A stretch of 64,000 nucleotides of DNA, taken from positions 1-64,000 of the forward strand of contig JAFYDK010000013.1 of NCBI GenBank assembly GCA_017544805.1, given 5' to 3'. Shown piece after piece: positions 26,832 to 35,617 of this stretch. The number at the start of each line of letters is the position of its first letter. The stretch's first letter is position 1. Made by a program: the position numbers and the translations under genes. The notes beneath the pieces were generated by a model. That model had not been told where the DNA came from and searched no databases. It saw nothing but the letters and a program-made list of their open reading frames with translations. Origin of the DNA: Bacteroidales bacterium (lineage in GTDB: Bacteria; Bacteroidota; Bacteroidia; Bacteroidales; UBA3824).

Positions 26832-27223
26832 AAGTCGAAAACATTTCTTAAAATCCAAAAAGCTATAATTGTAATTAACAGAAAAGAACAAGCGTAAATT
26901 CCTGTTATTTGTTTTGAAAGTTTCGGAAATTTTTCTTCGATGAATTTTATTTTTAGGATTATAAGTAAGAAAACATAACCGGTCATCAAATACAAAAGCG
27001 GATTTTGTAAAAATGATTTTTTGATTTCTCCTTTCAATAGATAATGCAACGCCCTTTGACCGCCGCAACCCGGACATTTGTAACCCGTTGCGGTATAAAA
27101 AATACATTTGGGCATTACTTTTGAATTTTCCGGATTGTTGTTATAATAAAATTTTAGGATTAGCACCATAATTATTAATGCTGCTAATCCTAAAATTATT
27201 ATGATTAATTGCTTTATTTTCAT
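26828..27223 (-). CDS. DUF2752 membrane protein
   Basis: 131 residues from the ATG at 27223; the longer frame to 27325 lies inside the upstream gene. After a first transmembrane helix comes the family signature CPGCGGQRALHYLLKGE, followed by SFLQNPLL and two or three more helices. The two paired cysteines may bind metal; function is unknown. It starts nine bases after the GYF2-CD225 gene, a pairing seen in other genomes for small membrane proteins of this type. Confidence 0.85.
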   Translation of the reverse strand: MKIKQLIIIILGLAALIIMVLILKFYYNNNPENSKVMPKCIFYTATGYKCPGCGGQRALHYLLKGEIKKSFLQNPLLYLMTGYVFLLIILKIKFIEEKFPKLSKQITGIYACSFLLITIIAFWILRNVFDF

Positions 27224-27231
27224 GAATTTTT

Positions 27232-27738
27232 TTATCGAAGGTGTGGTAACGCATTGAAAAATCCCACAACTACAACGTACGTAATCATCGCAAGAAGTCC
27301 TAAAACAGCTCCTACGATAATCCATGTTTTAGCATCTTTGTATTTTTTGCGGGATTGTTCATAATTACCTTTTGCCCATTCTATTTCAGAACGGAGAGTC
27401 ATTATGATTCCGACAATACCCGTTATGTTACAGCACAAGAAATTTGATATTACTGCCCAAACCAACAATGTTTGAAAATCAGGCGGTACTTGATAATTTT
27501 TTTCTCTACTATAATTGGAATTATTATAGTTGTTTGGCTGCGGCGGAATTATTTCGGACTGAGTATTAGTCATATTGAGATTCAATGCCTCGAAAACTTC
27601 GGGGACATTTTTGGCTTTTGTCCATTTTTCCATACCCTCTGTCCAAATATCCGTTTCGGGAGTGATATTTTTTATCAACTCCTGAAAATCTACCGGACCT
27701 TTTTGAGTGTTTCCTTCGTAATAAAAATACTGACTCAT
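27232..27738 (-). CDS. GYF_2 plus CD225/dispanin-type membrane protein
   Basis: 168 residues. The N-terminal 50 residues form a GYF_2/DUF4339 domain (QYFYYEGNTQKGPVDFQEL, TEGMEKWTKAKNVPE). After a Pro/Asn/Tyr-rich linker comes a CD225-like double helix: LVWAVISNFLCCNITGIVGI, the polar AKGNYEQSRKKYKDAKTW loop, and IIVGAVLGLLAMITYVVVV. CD225 proteins include the interferon-induced IFITM family in animals; bacterial members have no settled role. Probably cotranscribed with hom upstream and DUF2752 downstream. Confidence 0.88.
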   Translation of the reverse strand: MSQYFYYEGNTQKGPVDFQELIKNITPETDIWTEGMEKWTKAKNVPEVFEALNLNMTNTQSEIIPPQPNNYNNSNYSREKNYQVPPDFQTLLVWAVISNFLCCNITGIVGIIMTLRSEIEWAKGNYEQSRKKYKDAKTWIIVGAVLGLLAMITYVVVVGFFNALPHLR

Positions 27739-27753
27739 AAAATATTATCTTTT

Positions 27754-29049
27754 TTAGTAAAGTATCGGGAGAATTTTCGGCTCTTCCAACAAAAGTTCAG
27801 GCCTTTCTTTCTTGATGTCTTCAATTGCCGCCTCTATTGTTTTAAGGCTGCAAGTGTCCGTCTCGATTGAGAAATCAGCTGTTTCGCCCGAAAATCTGTT
27901 ATGACCGACGGTTTCGATGTTGATGCCTTGTTTTCCAATGCAAGTTGTAATAAGACCTGTTGTACCGGGGAGGTTTTTGGTCTTGAAACTTACCAAATAC
28001 GGGAACGAAATCTCTTTTGCATCGCCCAAAACGTATTGTTCTTTTTCGTTGTAAGTCTCTACCTCGCCATGTCTTGCTATGAAAACAATGTCAGAAACTA
28101 TACTCATTGCCGTTTCCGTACTCCCCGCACCTTTACCGATGAGAAAATGAGTGTCTGAATATTTGTTGTCAAGTCTTACCGCGTTTACGGCGTAGTTTAC
28201 TTTTGAAAGCGTATTGTCGTTTTTAACAGCCATTGGTCTTACGGTTGCGTAAACTTTTTTGTCTTTGAGTTTTGCAAGACAGATAAGTTTTATCGAAGCG
28301 TTGATTTCTTTTGCAAAATCCATATCGTTTTTGTTAATATCTTCGATGCCCACAACAGAAAGCTCTTGCATTGAAACTTTTAAGCCGTATGCTAATTTTA
28401 TAAGGAGTATCAATTTGTGCGAAGCATCACCGCCGTTGATGTCTAACGAGGGGTCTGCCTCTGCATAACCGTTCTCTTGTGCTAATTTCAAGGCTTGTGC
28501 AAAATCAAGGTTTTGAAGTTGCATTTGTGTTAAAATATAATTTGAAGTGCCGTTCATAATACCGCTGACACTTTCAATAATATCGCCCGTAAAACACTCT
28601 TTGATGCCTTTGATAATCGGAATTGCACCGCATACGGCAGCCTCGTAGCCTAATTGGAGCTTGTTTTGAGCGGCTTGCGCAAAAATATCCGCACCGCGCT
28701 CTGCCAAAAGGGCTTTGTTGGCTGTAACCAAATGTTTGCCGTTTTTAAGGACTCTCAAACAAGTGTTGTGTACAAAATCGCTTTTGCCGCCCATTGTTTC
28801 AACAACGACGTCGATGTCTTTATCTTGGAGTATTTTGTCTATTGTAACGGGTTGCCCCTCTGCGAGAAAATATTTTTCTTCCAAGCCAAATCTTTTGATC
28901 GCAGCTTGCGGATTGAGTTCTGCAATGTATTTAAGGGAAATTTCCCTTTGGGCGCGTGCCGATAAAAGTTCTTTTTCTTTGGTAAGTATTTGCGCTACTC
29001 CGCCGCCTACTGTACCACAACCTAAAATCGCTATATTTAAAGGTTTCAT
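27754..29049 (-). CDS. hom: Homoserine dehydrogenase
   Basis: 431 residues, the monofunctional type with a C-terminal ACT domain. The Rossmann start AILGCGTVGGGVAQILTKE, the substrate-site SGIMNGTSNYILTQM and the nearby EADPSLDINGGDASHKL are conserved. The ACT segment FKTKNLPGTTGLITTCIGKQ suggests feedback control by threonine. It reduces aspartate semialdehyde to homoserine on the way to threonine and methionine. Unlike many Bacteroidota it is not fused to aspartokinase here. Confidence 0.95.
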   Translation of the reverse strand: MKPLNIAILGCGTVGGGVAQILTKEKELLSARAQREISLKYIAELNPQAAIKRFGLEEKYFLAEGQPVTIDKILQDKDIDVVVETMGGKSDFVHNTCLRVLKNGKHLVTANKALLAERGADIFAQAAQNKLQLGYEAAVCGAIPIIKGIKECFTGDIIESVSGIMNGTSNYILTQMQLQNLDFAQALKLAQENGYAEADPSLDINGGDASHKLILLIKLAYGLKVSMQELSVVGIEDINKNDMDFAKEINASIKLICLAKLKDKKVYATVRPMAVKNDNTLSKVNYAVNAVRLDNKYSDTHFLIGKGAGSTETAMSIVSDIVFIARHGEVETYNEKEQYVLGDAKEISFPYLVSFKTKNLPGTTGLITTCIGKQGINIETVGHNRFSGETADFSIETDTCSLKTIEAAIEDIKKERPELLLEEPKILPILY

Positions 29050-29137
29050 CTAACTTATTTGATTTAAAAAATTTGGCGCAAGATAAGTTTTTTTTTTCTA
29101 TAAATAAAATTTATTTTTATAACTTAACAATTTAGTT

Positions 29138-29145
29138 TAATTTTG
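29138..29145 (+). promoter_or_regulatory. Probable -7 promoter box for aroB
   Basis: TAATTTTG fits TAnnTTTG and lies 28 bases before the aroB start codon. A clear TTTG element at the expected distance is not seen. Confidence 0.45.
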
Positions 29146-29173
29146 CCGCGGTTAGAAAAAATTATATAAGAAT

Positions 29174-30229
29174 ATGAATTTACCTCAAAATGTAGTCTGT
29201 AACTTGGACTTTCAAACGGAATTAAAAAAAGTTTTGGAAGGCTTTAACGGTAAAGTTTTTGTCTTAGTTGATGAAAATACTGAAAAGTTTTGTTTAAATA
29301 AACTTACCTTACTCGCTGAATATAAGACTAATGTAATTAAAATAAAAAGTGGCGAAGAACATAAAAACCTTAATACCCTTTCGCAAATTTGGTCACAAAT
29401 GTCGGAATGTGGCGGTGATAGAAAAAGCCTTTTTATAAATCTTGGCGGTGGTGTTATCGGTGATATGGGCGGACTTGCCGCATCACTTTTTAAACGCGGA
29501 ATCCGTTTTATTAACATTCCTACGACGCTTTTAGCTCAGGTTGATGCTTCATGTGGGGGAAAACTCGCAGTTGATTTCAACGGTTTGAAAAACGAAATTG
29601 GACTTTTTAGAAACCCTGATAAAGTGATTATCAGCACGGAATTTTTGAAAACTCTTGATGTTGAGCAGTTGAAATCCGGCATGGCTGAAATGTTGAAACA
29701 CGCACTTTTGTATAACGAGAAATATTTTTTTGAGTTGAAAGAGTTCAATCCTTTAAAACCCGATTATGCTTTGCTCAGCTCTTTGGTGGAGACCTCCGTT
29801 AAAATCAAAAACGAATTTGTAAGTTCAGACCCGACAGAAAAAGGTCTTAGAAAAATGCTTAATTTAGGTCATACAATCGGTCATGCGATAGAGAGTTATT
29901 CGTTTGAAACCTCTTCACCCTTGCTTCATGGTCAGGCTGTGGCGGCGGGATTGGTTTGTGAGCTTTATCTTAGCAACAATTATTTGGATTTTCCGCACAC
30001 AAAACTTATGGAAATCGTAAGATATATCAATGAACTTTACAAACCGTTTTTGTTCAAATTCGATACATACGAGTACTTGTATTCGCTTATGACACATGAC
30101 AAGAAAAACTCCGACGGACAAATTAATTTTTCACTTGTCAGCGATTTCGGTAAGTACAAATTCGACTGCAAATGCAAAAAAGATGATATTTTTCAAGCAC
30201 TTTCATTTTATAATCAGATTAATCTTTAA
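29174..30229 (+). CDS. aroB: 3-dehydroquinate synthase
   Basis: 351 residues. NAD-binding and active-site stretches are conserved: GGGVIGDMGGLAASLFKRG, PTTLLAQVDASCGGKLAVDF, SGMAEMLKHALL and the metal-binding LNLGHTIGHAIESY with HGQAVAAG. It cyclises DAHP to 3-dehydroquinate in the shikimate pathway for aromatic amino acids. The next gene starts eight bases downstream and is probably cotranscribed. Confidence 0.96.
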   Translation: MNLPQNVVCNLDFQTELKKVLEGFNGKVFVLVDENTEKFCLNKLTLLAEYKTNVIKIKSGEEHKNLNTLSQIWSQMSECGGDRKSLFINLGGGVIGDMGGLAASLFKRGIRFINIPTTLLAQVDASCGGKLAVDFNGLKNEIGLFRNPDKVIISTEFLKTLDVEQLKSGMAEMLKHALLYNEKYFFELKEFNPLKPDYALLSSLVETSVKIKNEFVSSDPTEKGLRKMLNLGHTIGHAIESYSFETSSPLLHGQAVAAGLVCELYLSNNYLDFPHTKLMEIVRYINELYKPFLFKFDTYEYLYSLMTHDKKNSDGQINFSLVSDFGKYKFDCKCKKDDIFQALSFYNQINL

Positions 30230-30237
30230 AGAAAAAA

Positions 30238-30699
30238 ATGTATATTGACAATACTGTGAGTATGACCAGATGGATGTTAGCTGAGATTTTAACACTCCTT
30301 TTCGGCATTGCGTTTATAATTTATTCGATGATGACCCCGGAATTAACACCGCTTGTTTTGGGTGTGTCATGTTTTGTAGTTCATGTTTTGCTGCTTGTTT
30401 ACAGCCCTTGTTATTTTCATTATAATGACGAAAAAGACCCGTTGGAAATTCGTAGCGTTACGGCTTTTCCGCTTTTTAGAAAATATCGTCAGTATGGCAT
30501 TCTGAAAAAAACTATTCAGAGTTATGAAATTACTCAAGGAATGTTCGGTTTGCAAAAATTTTTGACAATTACGATTAAAGGTCTTGACCCTCAGACAAAG
30601 AAATCTACCGTTAAAAAAATTGAAAAAATCAATATTTCCATCTTGAAAAAAACTGCTGTTGAGGATTTGGAAAGAACTTTGAAAAGGTACGTAAAATAA
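30238..30699 (+). CDS. Small membrane protein with PH-like cytoplasmic domain
   Basis: 153 residues. Two transmembrane helices form the N-terminal half (ILTLLFGIAFIIYSMM; VLGVSCFVVHVLLLVYS). The remainder is a Lys-rich beta domain (EIRSVTAFPLFRKYRQYG; FLTITIKGLDPQTKKSTV) that resembles bacterial PH-like domains, ending in a basic helix. It directly follows aroB. No functional assignment can be made. Confidence 0.7.
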   Translation: MYIDNTVSMTRWMLAEILTLLFGIAFIIYSMMTPELTPLVLGVSCFVVHVLLLVYSPCYFHYNDEKDPLEIRSVTAFPLFRKYRQYGILKKTIQSYEITQGMFGLQKFLTITIKGLDPQTKKSTVKKIEKINISILKKTAVEDLERTLKRYVK

Positions 30700-30712
30700 G
30701 GCATTATATTTG
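30678..30712 (+). promoter_or_regulatory. Possible promoter for the leucine-rich-repeat gene
   Basis: TATATTTG at 30705-30712 fits the -7 element; TTTG at 30678-30681 is 23 bases upstream, a little longer than usual. The -33 box lies in the end of the previous gene. Confidence 0.45.
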
Positions 30713-30747
30713 CTCAAAAACAGGAAAAAAACTTTTTTTTTAACGCT

Positions 30748-31797
30748 ATGAAAATGAGATTTATAATTTTGACTTTGCTGATGTTTTTTTCGGCAGAGTT
30801 TTCGTCTTTTGCACAGCTTTTAACCCTTGAGCAGTTGGCACGACAAAGGGTTTACCGTTCTGTTAAAGACGCTGAGGCTACGCCTAATACTGTTTTGGTT
30901 TTGGATTTGAGCGATTCTCAGTTGAATGATTTGGAAACGGATATTACAAAGTTTCCTAATCTTCAGGCTTTGTATCTTCAGTCAAATGATTTTGAAAGTT
31001 TGCCTGATGAAATTTTTTCGATGACAAAACTTCAAATGCTTTTTGTTGATGACAACAAATTAACGAGGATTTCTCCTAAGATAGCTAATTTGGTGAATTT
31101 GAAGATTTTATCGCTTGCCAACAATAAAATTACTTCAATTCCGCAAGAGGTCTTTTCGTTGAAAAATTTGGAAATATTGAATCTTTCTGCTAATTCTATT
31201 TCTTCTTTGGAGCCTTCTGTGAAAAATCTTTCGCGTTTGAGGGAACTGACTTTGTCTTTCAATAAATTAACTTTTGTACCAAAAGAAATCGGAAACATTT
31301 CAACGCTTGAGTCTTTGGATTTGGCTGTCAATGACATTAAAACATTTCCTGAGGAGTTTTCCGCATTGAAAAAATTATGTATTTTGCGTTTGGATAGTTG
31401 TAAAATCGGCGAGATTCCTCAAACTATACTTTCTTTGACGGGACTTGAATATTTGTCGATGTCAAATTGCGGTATTGAAGAGTTTCCAAGCGGAATTTCT
31501 TCTTTGAAAACTTTGAAAACTTTGTTGCTCAGTGATAATCAAATTTCGTTGTTTTCAGAAGAAGTTTGTAAAATGTCTGGTTTGAAAATCCTTGCTCTTG
31601 CCAATAATAAGATTTCAAGTATTCCCGGGACGATTACGAATATGACAAGTCTTTATGATATAAATCTTTGCGGAAACAAAATTTCAGAATTTCCGGCTCA
31701 GATGGAAGAAATGAACAATCTTATGATGATTGGACTTACCGGTACGGATGTTCAAATATTGAATTTTAAAATCCAATCCGAGAAAAAAGTTTATTGA
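30748..31797 (+). CDS. Exported leucine-rich-repeat protein
   Basis: 349 residues with a signal peptide (about residues 1-25, ending SSFAQ). From residue ~55 onward there are about eleven 23-residue leucine-rich repeats of the SDS22/ROQ-like bacterial type (LxxLxLxxNxIxxIPxxI; for example LKILSLANNKITSIPQEV). Such arrays form curved binding surfaces. There is no C-terminal secretion or anchor signal that I can see. Similar proteins in this phylum may be surface adhesins or enzyme inhibitors; the partner is unknown. Confidence 0.9.
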   Translation: MKMRFIILTLLMFFSAEFSSFAQLLTLEQLARQRVYRSVKDAEATPNTVLVLDLSDSQLNDLETDITKFPNLQALYLQSNDFESLPDEIFSMTKLQMLFVDDNKLTRISPKIANLVNLKILSLANNKITSIPQEVFSLKNLEILNLSANSISSLEPSVKNLSRLRELTLSFNKLTFVPKEIGNISTLESLDLAVNDIKTFPEEFSALKKLCILRLDSCKIGEIPQTILSLTGLEYLSMSNCGIEEFPSGISSLKTLKTLLLSDNQISLFSEEVCKMSGLKILALANNKISSIPGTITNMTSLYDINLCGNKISEFPAQMEEMNNLMMIGLTGTDVQILNFKIQSEKKVY

Positions 31798-31813
31798 TTT
31801 TTATCGAAAAAAA

Positions 31814-31845
31814 TTTGGATTTAAACAAAAAAGTATGTTATTTTG
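31814..31845 (+). promoter_or_regulatory. Promoter for the CheR-CheR-CheB-GAF operon
   Basis: TTTG at 31814-31817 and TATTTTG at 31839-31845 (an incomplete TAnnTTTG) are separated by 21 bases; the first CheR gene starts 29 bases later. Confidence 0.55.
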
Positions 31846-31873
31846 AAACCGTAAAAGTATTAACGTCCTAAAG

Positions 31874-32716
31874 ATGTTTGATGAAAACGATATAAAACTT
31901 TTGATTAAGGCTTTGAATGATTCGGGAGGATACGATTTTAGTAATTACTCCCTCAAGTCGTTTATGCGGCGGGTAGAAAAAGTATTATATGATAATAAAA
32001 TAGATATTTATACTTTGATAAATGCCGTTAAAATTGATAATGTTTTCTTAGAGCAGGTTGTAAGGGACGTTACCGTTAATACGACTGAAATTTTCCGCGA
32101 TCCTTCCGTTTGGCAGGCTTTGAAATATATGGTTTTGCCGAGGCTTCATGCGAGGAAGGAGATTAACATTTGGCATGCCGGCTGTAGCGTGGGAATGGAG
32201 GTTTATTCGATGGAAGTTTTGCTTTGTGAGGCGGGATTATTGGAAAATTCAAAACTTTATGCTACCGACATCAATACTGATGTTTTGCTCTCGGCAGAAA
32301 AAGGCGTTTATAGTTGTCGTAATTCTGAGGAATATTTGACAAATTTCCGTAAGGCCTTGTGTGTTAATCCTTTTAACAGGGAGGAGCAGATTAATATTCC
32401 GCCGCAAAAGTATTTTGATATACTTCCGGGTAAGGACGAGTTCAGAATGAAACCGTTTTTGCTGAAAAAAGCTAATTTCAAAAAGCATAATCTTGTATCC
32501 GAGGGAAATCCTTTCGGTATAAAATATGACATAATACTTTGCCGCAACGTTTTGATTTATTTTAATCAAAACCTTCAGAACAAATTATTTGCGCAGTTTT
32601 GGGATTATCTCTCTGATGACGGAATTTTGGTCTTGGGAATTCATGAAAGTATTTTGGGTCCGCTTACGGCAAAATACGAAAAGAAAGGTTTAATTTATCA
32701 AAAAAAGCTTATCTGA
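31874..32716 (+). CDS. CheR-type protein glutamate methyltransferase
   Basis: 280 residues with both CheR parts. The N-terminal helical domain has DFSNYSLKSFMRRVEKVL and VNTTEIFRDPSVWQAL; the methyltransferase domain has IWHAGCSVGMEVYSMEVLL (G103-C-S-V-G107 in place of the usual GCSTGEE), ATDINTDVL and CRNVLIYFN. CheR enzymes methylate receptor glutamates with S-adenosylmethionine. The Glu-Glu after the glycine loop is Met-Glu here, a mild variation. Its stop overlaps the start of the second CheR copy by one base. Confidence 0.9.
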   Translation: MFDENDIKLLIKALNDSGGYDFSNYSLKSFMRRVEKVLYDNKIDIYTLINAVKIDNVFLEQVVRDVTVNTTEIFRDPSVWQALKYMVLPRLHARKEINIWHAGCSVGMEVYSMEVLLCEAGLLENSKLYATDINTDVLLSAEKGVYSCRNSEEYLTNFRKALCVNPFNREEQINIPPQKYFDILPGKDEFRMKPFLLKKANFKKHNLVSEGNPFGIKYDIILCRNVLIYFNQNLQNKLFAQFWDYLSDDGILVLGIHESILGPLTAKYEKKGLIYQKKLI

Positions 32717-33546
32717 TGGAAGATAGTCTGATGATTTCGGAAGAGGATTTCTTGAAAATTCTCAGTACCGTCAGAACGGTGGGCGATATAGATTTTATTG
32801 ATTATGAGCCGTATTTGCTTTGTCACCGTTTTGAAAGGTTTATGCAGATGCAGGGTTATGCATCTGTTGCCTTGCTTATAGACAAGATGATGCAGGATAA
32901 GAATTTTATTGATTTCTTTCTTTACAAAATCAAGGTAGGTACGACGGAGATGTTCCGCGACCCGCAAATGTGGCTGGAATTGCAGAAAAACGTTTTTCCT
33001 AAGTTTTCCGGCGAAACGGTCTTAAAAATTTGGCTTCCTGATGTTTGCGGTGATGATGAACTTAATACTTTGTTGATACTTTTAGAGAAAAACAATCTTT
33101 TGGTAAAATCAATGATTTATGCAACTTCCTATTCTGAAAGGGTTTTGGACGATGTTAAAATGGGTACTATTGAGCCTAAAAAAATGGAAGTGAGTCTTGA
33201 TAATTACAAACAGTTTTCCTCGGATACGGAATTTTTTGCAAATTGTTTTTTCAAATCCGATAGATTTCAGTGTCTTTCTCCAAAACTGCTTGACAAAGTG
33301 ATTTATTTAAAACATAATGTCATTCACGAAGAGCCGCCCGACAACGGTTTCAATTTGATAATTTTTCGTAATAGGGCGTTGTATTACAATATGTCTTCGA
33401 GAAAGACAACTATTGAAAAACTTTACCGCAGCCTTTTGCCGGGCGGGTATTTTGCGATAGGAATAGGCGAAACGTTAAGAGGTTTGGAACAAAATACGAA
33501 ATTTGTTCCTGTTTCTAAGACGGAAAATATATTCAAAAAACCTTAA
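32716..33546 (+). CDS. Degenerate CheR paralogue (probable pseudoenzyme)
   Basis: 276 residues, collinear with the preceding CheR. The N-terminal domain is well kept (FIDYEPYLLCHRFERFMQM; KVGTTEMFRDPQMWLELQ). In the catalytic domain the SAM-binding glycine loop is replaced by IWLPDVCGDDELNTLL (residues 105-120), and the CRNVLIYF motif reads FRNRALYYN. The frame remains fully open, so it has probably kept a non-catalytic role such as binding receptor or partner. One-base overlap with the first CheR and 11 bases before CheB place it in the same transcript. Confidence 0.85.
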   Translation: MEDSLMISEEDFLKILSTVRTVGDIDFIDYEPYLLCHRFERFMQMQGYASVALLIDKMMQDKNFIDFFLYKIKVGTTEMFRDPQMWLELQKNVFPKFSGETVLKIWLPDVCGDDELNTLLILLEKNNLLVKSMIYATSYSERVLDDVKMGTIEPKKMEVSLDNYKQFSSDTEFFANCFFKSDRFQCLSPKLLDKVIYLKHNVIHEEPPDNGFNLIIFRNRALYYNMSSRKTTIEKLYRSLLPGGYFAIGIGETLRGLEQNTKFVPVSKTENIFKKP

Positions 33547-33557
33547 AGTAAATCGGA

Positions 33558-34115
33558 ATGTTAAACATTGTAATCGGCGGTTCGGCGGGAAGTTTCCCTA
33601 TTGTAACGAATATTTTGGCAAAGCTTGACAAATCTTTTCCGTTTCCGATGTTTTTGTGCCTTCATCGGCTCAAAAGTGTTAGAACGGGTTTTGTGGAAGC
33701 TTTAAGACTGAAATCTTCCGTCCCCGTGCTTGAGCCTCACGATAGGGAACCTGTTATTAACGGTCATGTTTATCTTGCCCCGGCAAATTATCACATGTAT
33801 TTGACAAAGGGCAATACAATTTCGCTTTCAACGGAGGAGGTCGTAAATCATTCGCGTCCTTCGATTGATATAACTTTTGGTTCGGCAGCTAAAAGTTTTG
33901 GCTCAAAATGTGTAGGAATACTTTTGTCGGGTGCTAACAAAGACGGAGCAATCGGTCTTAAAGCGATGAAAGATAGCGGTGCAACGATTATCGTTCAATC
34001 GCCAGAAGAGGCTCAAGTCAAAACTATGCCGATGGCGGCCTTGAAAATTACCGAACCGGATTTCGTTTTTACAAGCAGTCAGATTATAAGTTATTTACAA
34101 AAACTAAAAGAGTAA
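33558..34115 (+). CDS. Stand-alone CheB-type methylesterase domain
   Basis: 185 residues: only the catalytic domain, without the response-regulator receiver that controls CheB in classical chemotaxis. The triad positions are intact: S9 in VIGGSAGS, H36 in FLCLHRLKS and D129 in LLSGANKDGAIGL. It removes methyl groups from receptor glutamates. Lack of a receiver means its activity is not set by CheA phosphorylation. The GAF protein gene starts five bases downstream. Confidence 0.92.
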   Translation: MLNIVIGGSAGSFPIVTNILAKLDKSFPFPMFLCLHRLKSVRTGFVEALRLKSSVPVLEPHDREPVINGHVYLAPANYHMYLTKGNTISLSTEEVVNHSRPSIDITFGSAAKSFGSKCVGILLSGANKDGAIGLKAMKDSGATIIVQSPEEAQVKTMPMAALKITEPDFVFTSSQIISYLQKLKE

Positions 34116-34120
34116 TTACC

Positions 34121-34918
34121 ATGAAATTATTTGAAAAAGGAAGAAGACAAATCGGTGTATTTCTATTGGTTTACTTGGCAGTATGTATTTTTGTATGCTG
34201 TACTTCGTTTCCCTACTTGTCGCTTCAGACGATAACTATGGCGGAAGAAATCAGATATTTTTCGCTGTTTTCGATGATCGTAGCGGTTTTTGTGTTTTTT
34301 TACACGAAACAGATGTTTCTTGCCGGCGGCAAAATTGAGGATACGGTGGCCGTAAAGACTGGTCAGAATACTCAAGAAACATTACGTAAGGAGCAGGAGA
34401 GAAAAGCTAAAGAAGATAAAAAGAAAAAAGCCGAACAAGAGAAAAAAATTATCGAAGAAAAACTTTCCGGTATTTTGGACGGTCTTGATAGTAAACAAGC
34501 AACCGGCGACTTTTTCGATCAGCTTTTGATTAACTTGTCAAAATGTTTTGATATTGTTCAAGGTGTGGCTTATTTGTATGATGACGCTTCTCAAAAATTC
34601 TCTATTGCAGGAACTTACGCATATTATACCGAGCATACCGACCGTACTTTTGAAATAGGGGAGGGCATACCCGGACAGGTAGCTAAGGACAGAAAAATTT
34701 TGCAACTTGATAACGTGCCTGAAGATTACATAAAAGTAGTTTCGGGGTTAGGAAACTCTTCACCGAGACATCTTGTTGTAATTCCTATTGTTAGCAAAGA
34801 CAAAACTTTGGCTGTTATGGAGCTTGCATCTTTTTCAAAAACAGAAATCAATAGTCAGTTGTTTTTTGAACAATTCAACGAAAAACTCTCCGGCAGAGTT
34901 GAAATGCTTGATAAATAA
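34121..34918 (+). CDS. Membrane-anchored GAF-domain protein
   Basis: 265 residues. Two transmembrane helices (VFLLVYLAVCIFVCC; LFSMIVAVFVFFYTK) are followed by a Lys/Glu-rich coiled coil (KEQERKAKEDKKKKAEQEKK) and a GAF domain from about residue 125 (FFDQLLINLSKCFDIVQGVA; GEGIPGQVAKDRKILQ; PRHLVVIPIVSKDKTLAVME). There is no kinase, HAMP or methyl-accepting region, so it is a sensor or adaptor without an output domain. It is the fourth gene of the CheR-CheB operon and probably senses a ligand linked to receptor adaptation. Confidence 0.85.
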   Translation: MKLFEKGRRQIGVFLLVYLAVCIFVCCTSFPYLSLQTITMAEEIRYFSLFSMIVAVFVFFYTKQMFLAGGKIEDTVAVKTGQNTQETLRKEQERKAKEDKKKKAEQEKKIIEEKLSGILDGLDSKQATGDFFDQLLINLSKCFDIVQGVAYLYDDASQKFSIAGTYAYYTEHTDRTFEIGEGIPGQVAKDRKILQLDNVPEDYIKVVSGLGNSSPRHLVVIPIVSKDKTLAVMELASFSKTEINSQLFFEQFNEKLSGRVEMLDK

Positions 34919-34945
34919 AAAATTATAAAAGAAGATTTTTTGCGA

Positions 34946-35617
34946 ATGAAAAGGTCTGTTATTATCGTTGCGGGCGGCAAAGGTCTTAGAATGGGTACGC
35001 AAATGCCGAAACAATTTCTTTCAATCGGCGGAGTGCCTGTTTTGTGCAGGACTGTGAACCGTTTTTTGGAATTTGACCCCGATATTAAAATTTTTATTTC
35101 GTTGCCTAAAGCTTATTTTGAGGTTTGGGAGAAGATTTCTGACGGATTTTTAAGCAGCGGCGATATTACTTTGGTTGAAGGCGGACAAGAAAGATTTCAT
35201 TCGGTAAAAAATGCTTTAGATAAAGTTCCTGATGATGTTGATTTTGTGGGAGTTCATGACGGAGTAAGACCTTTTGTTTCCGTAAAAGTTATTGCTTCTG
35301 CTTATGCAGGAGCAGCGTTGAAAGGAAATGCCGTGCCGTGTATTGCTCCGCCTGAGAGTATCAGATTTTGTGAACCGGAAGGCTCAAATTATCAACTTGA
35401 CAGAACGAAAATAAAATTGATACAAACTCCTCAAGTGTTTTCATTAAAAACTTTAAGAAAAGCATATCAATCACCTTTTAATGAGTTGTTTACGGACGAC
35501 GCTTCTGTTGTTGAAAAAAGTGGTGAAAAAATTAATCTGGTAGACGGCGAGCGTCAAAACATAAAAATTACTACTTTTGAGGACTTAAATTACGCAGAAT
35601 TTTTACTGAAGAAATAA
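34946..35617 (+). CDS. ispD: 2-C-methyl-D-erythritol 4-phosphate cytidylyltransferase
   Basis: 223 residues from the ATG at 34946; an in-frame TTG two codons upstream is unlikely. The nucleotide-binding start [20 protein letters not shown] and the later [11 protein letters not shown] and [14 protein letters not shown] are conserved. It makes CDP-methylerythritol in the MEP isoprenoid pathway. It follows the GAF gene by 27 bases and overlaps tdk by one base, so it may be read through from the chemosensory operon. Confidence 0.94.
   Translation: MKRSVIIVAGGKGLRMGTQMPKQFLSIGGVPVLCRTVNRFLEFDPDIKIFISLPKAYFEVWEKISDGFLSSGDITLVEGGQERFHSVKNALDKVPDDVDFVGVHDGVRPFVSVKVIASAYAGAALKGNAVPCIAPPESIRFCEPEGSNYQLDRTKIKLIQTPQVFSLKTLRKAYQSPFNELFTDDASVVEKSGEKINLVDGERQNIKITTFEDLNYAEFLLKK

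Noticed and set aside
30748-31797. Leucine-rich-repeat protein as a secreted effector
   Set aside because: There is no secretion-system signal or catalytic domain; only an ordinary signal peptide and the repeats are visible.
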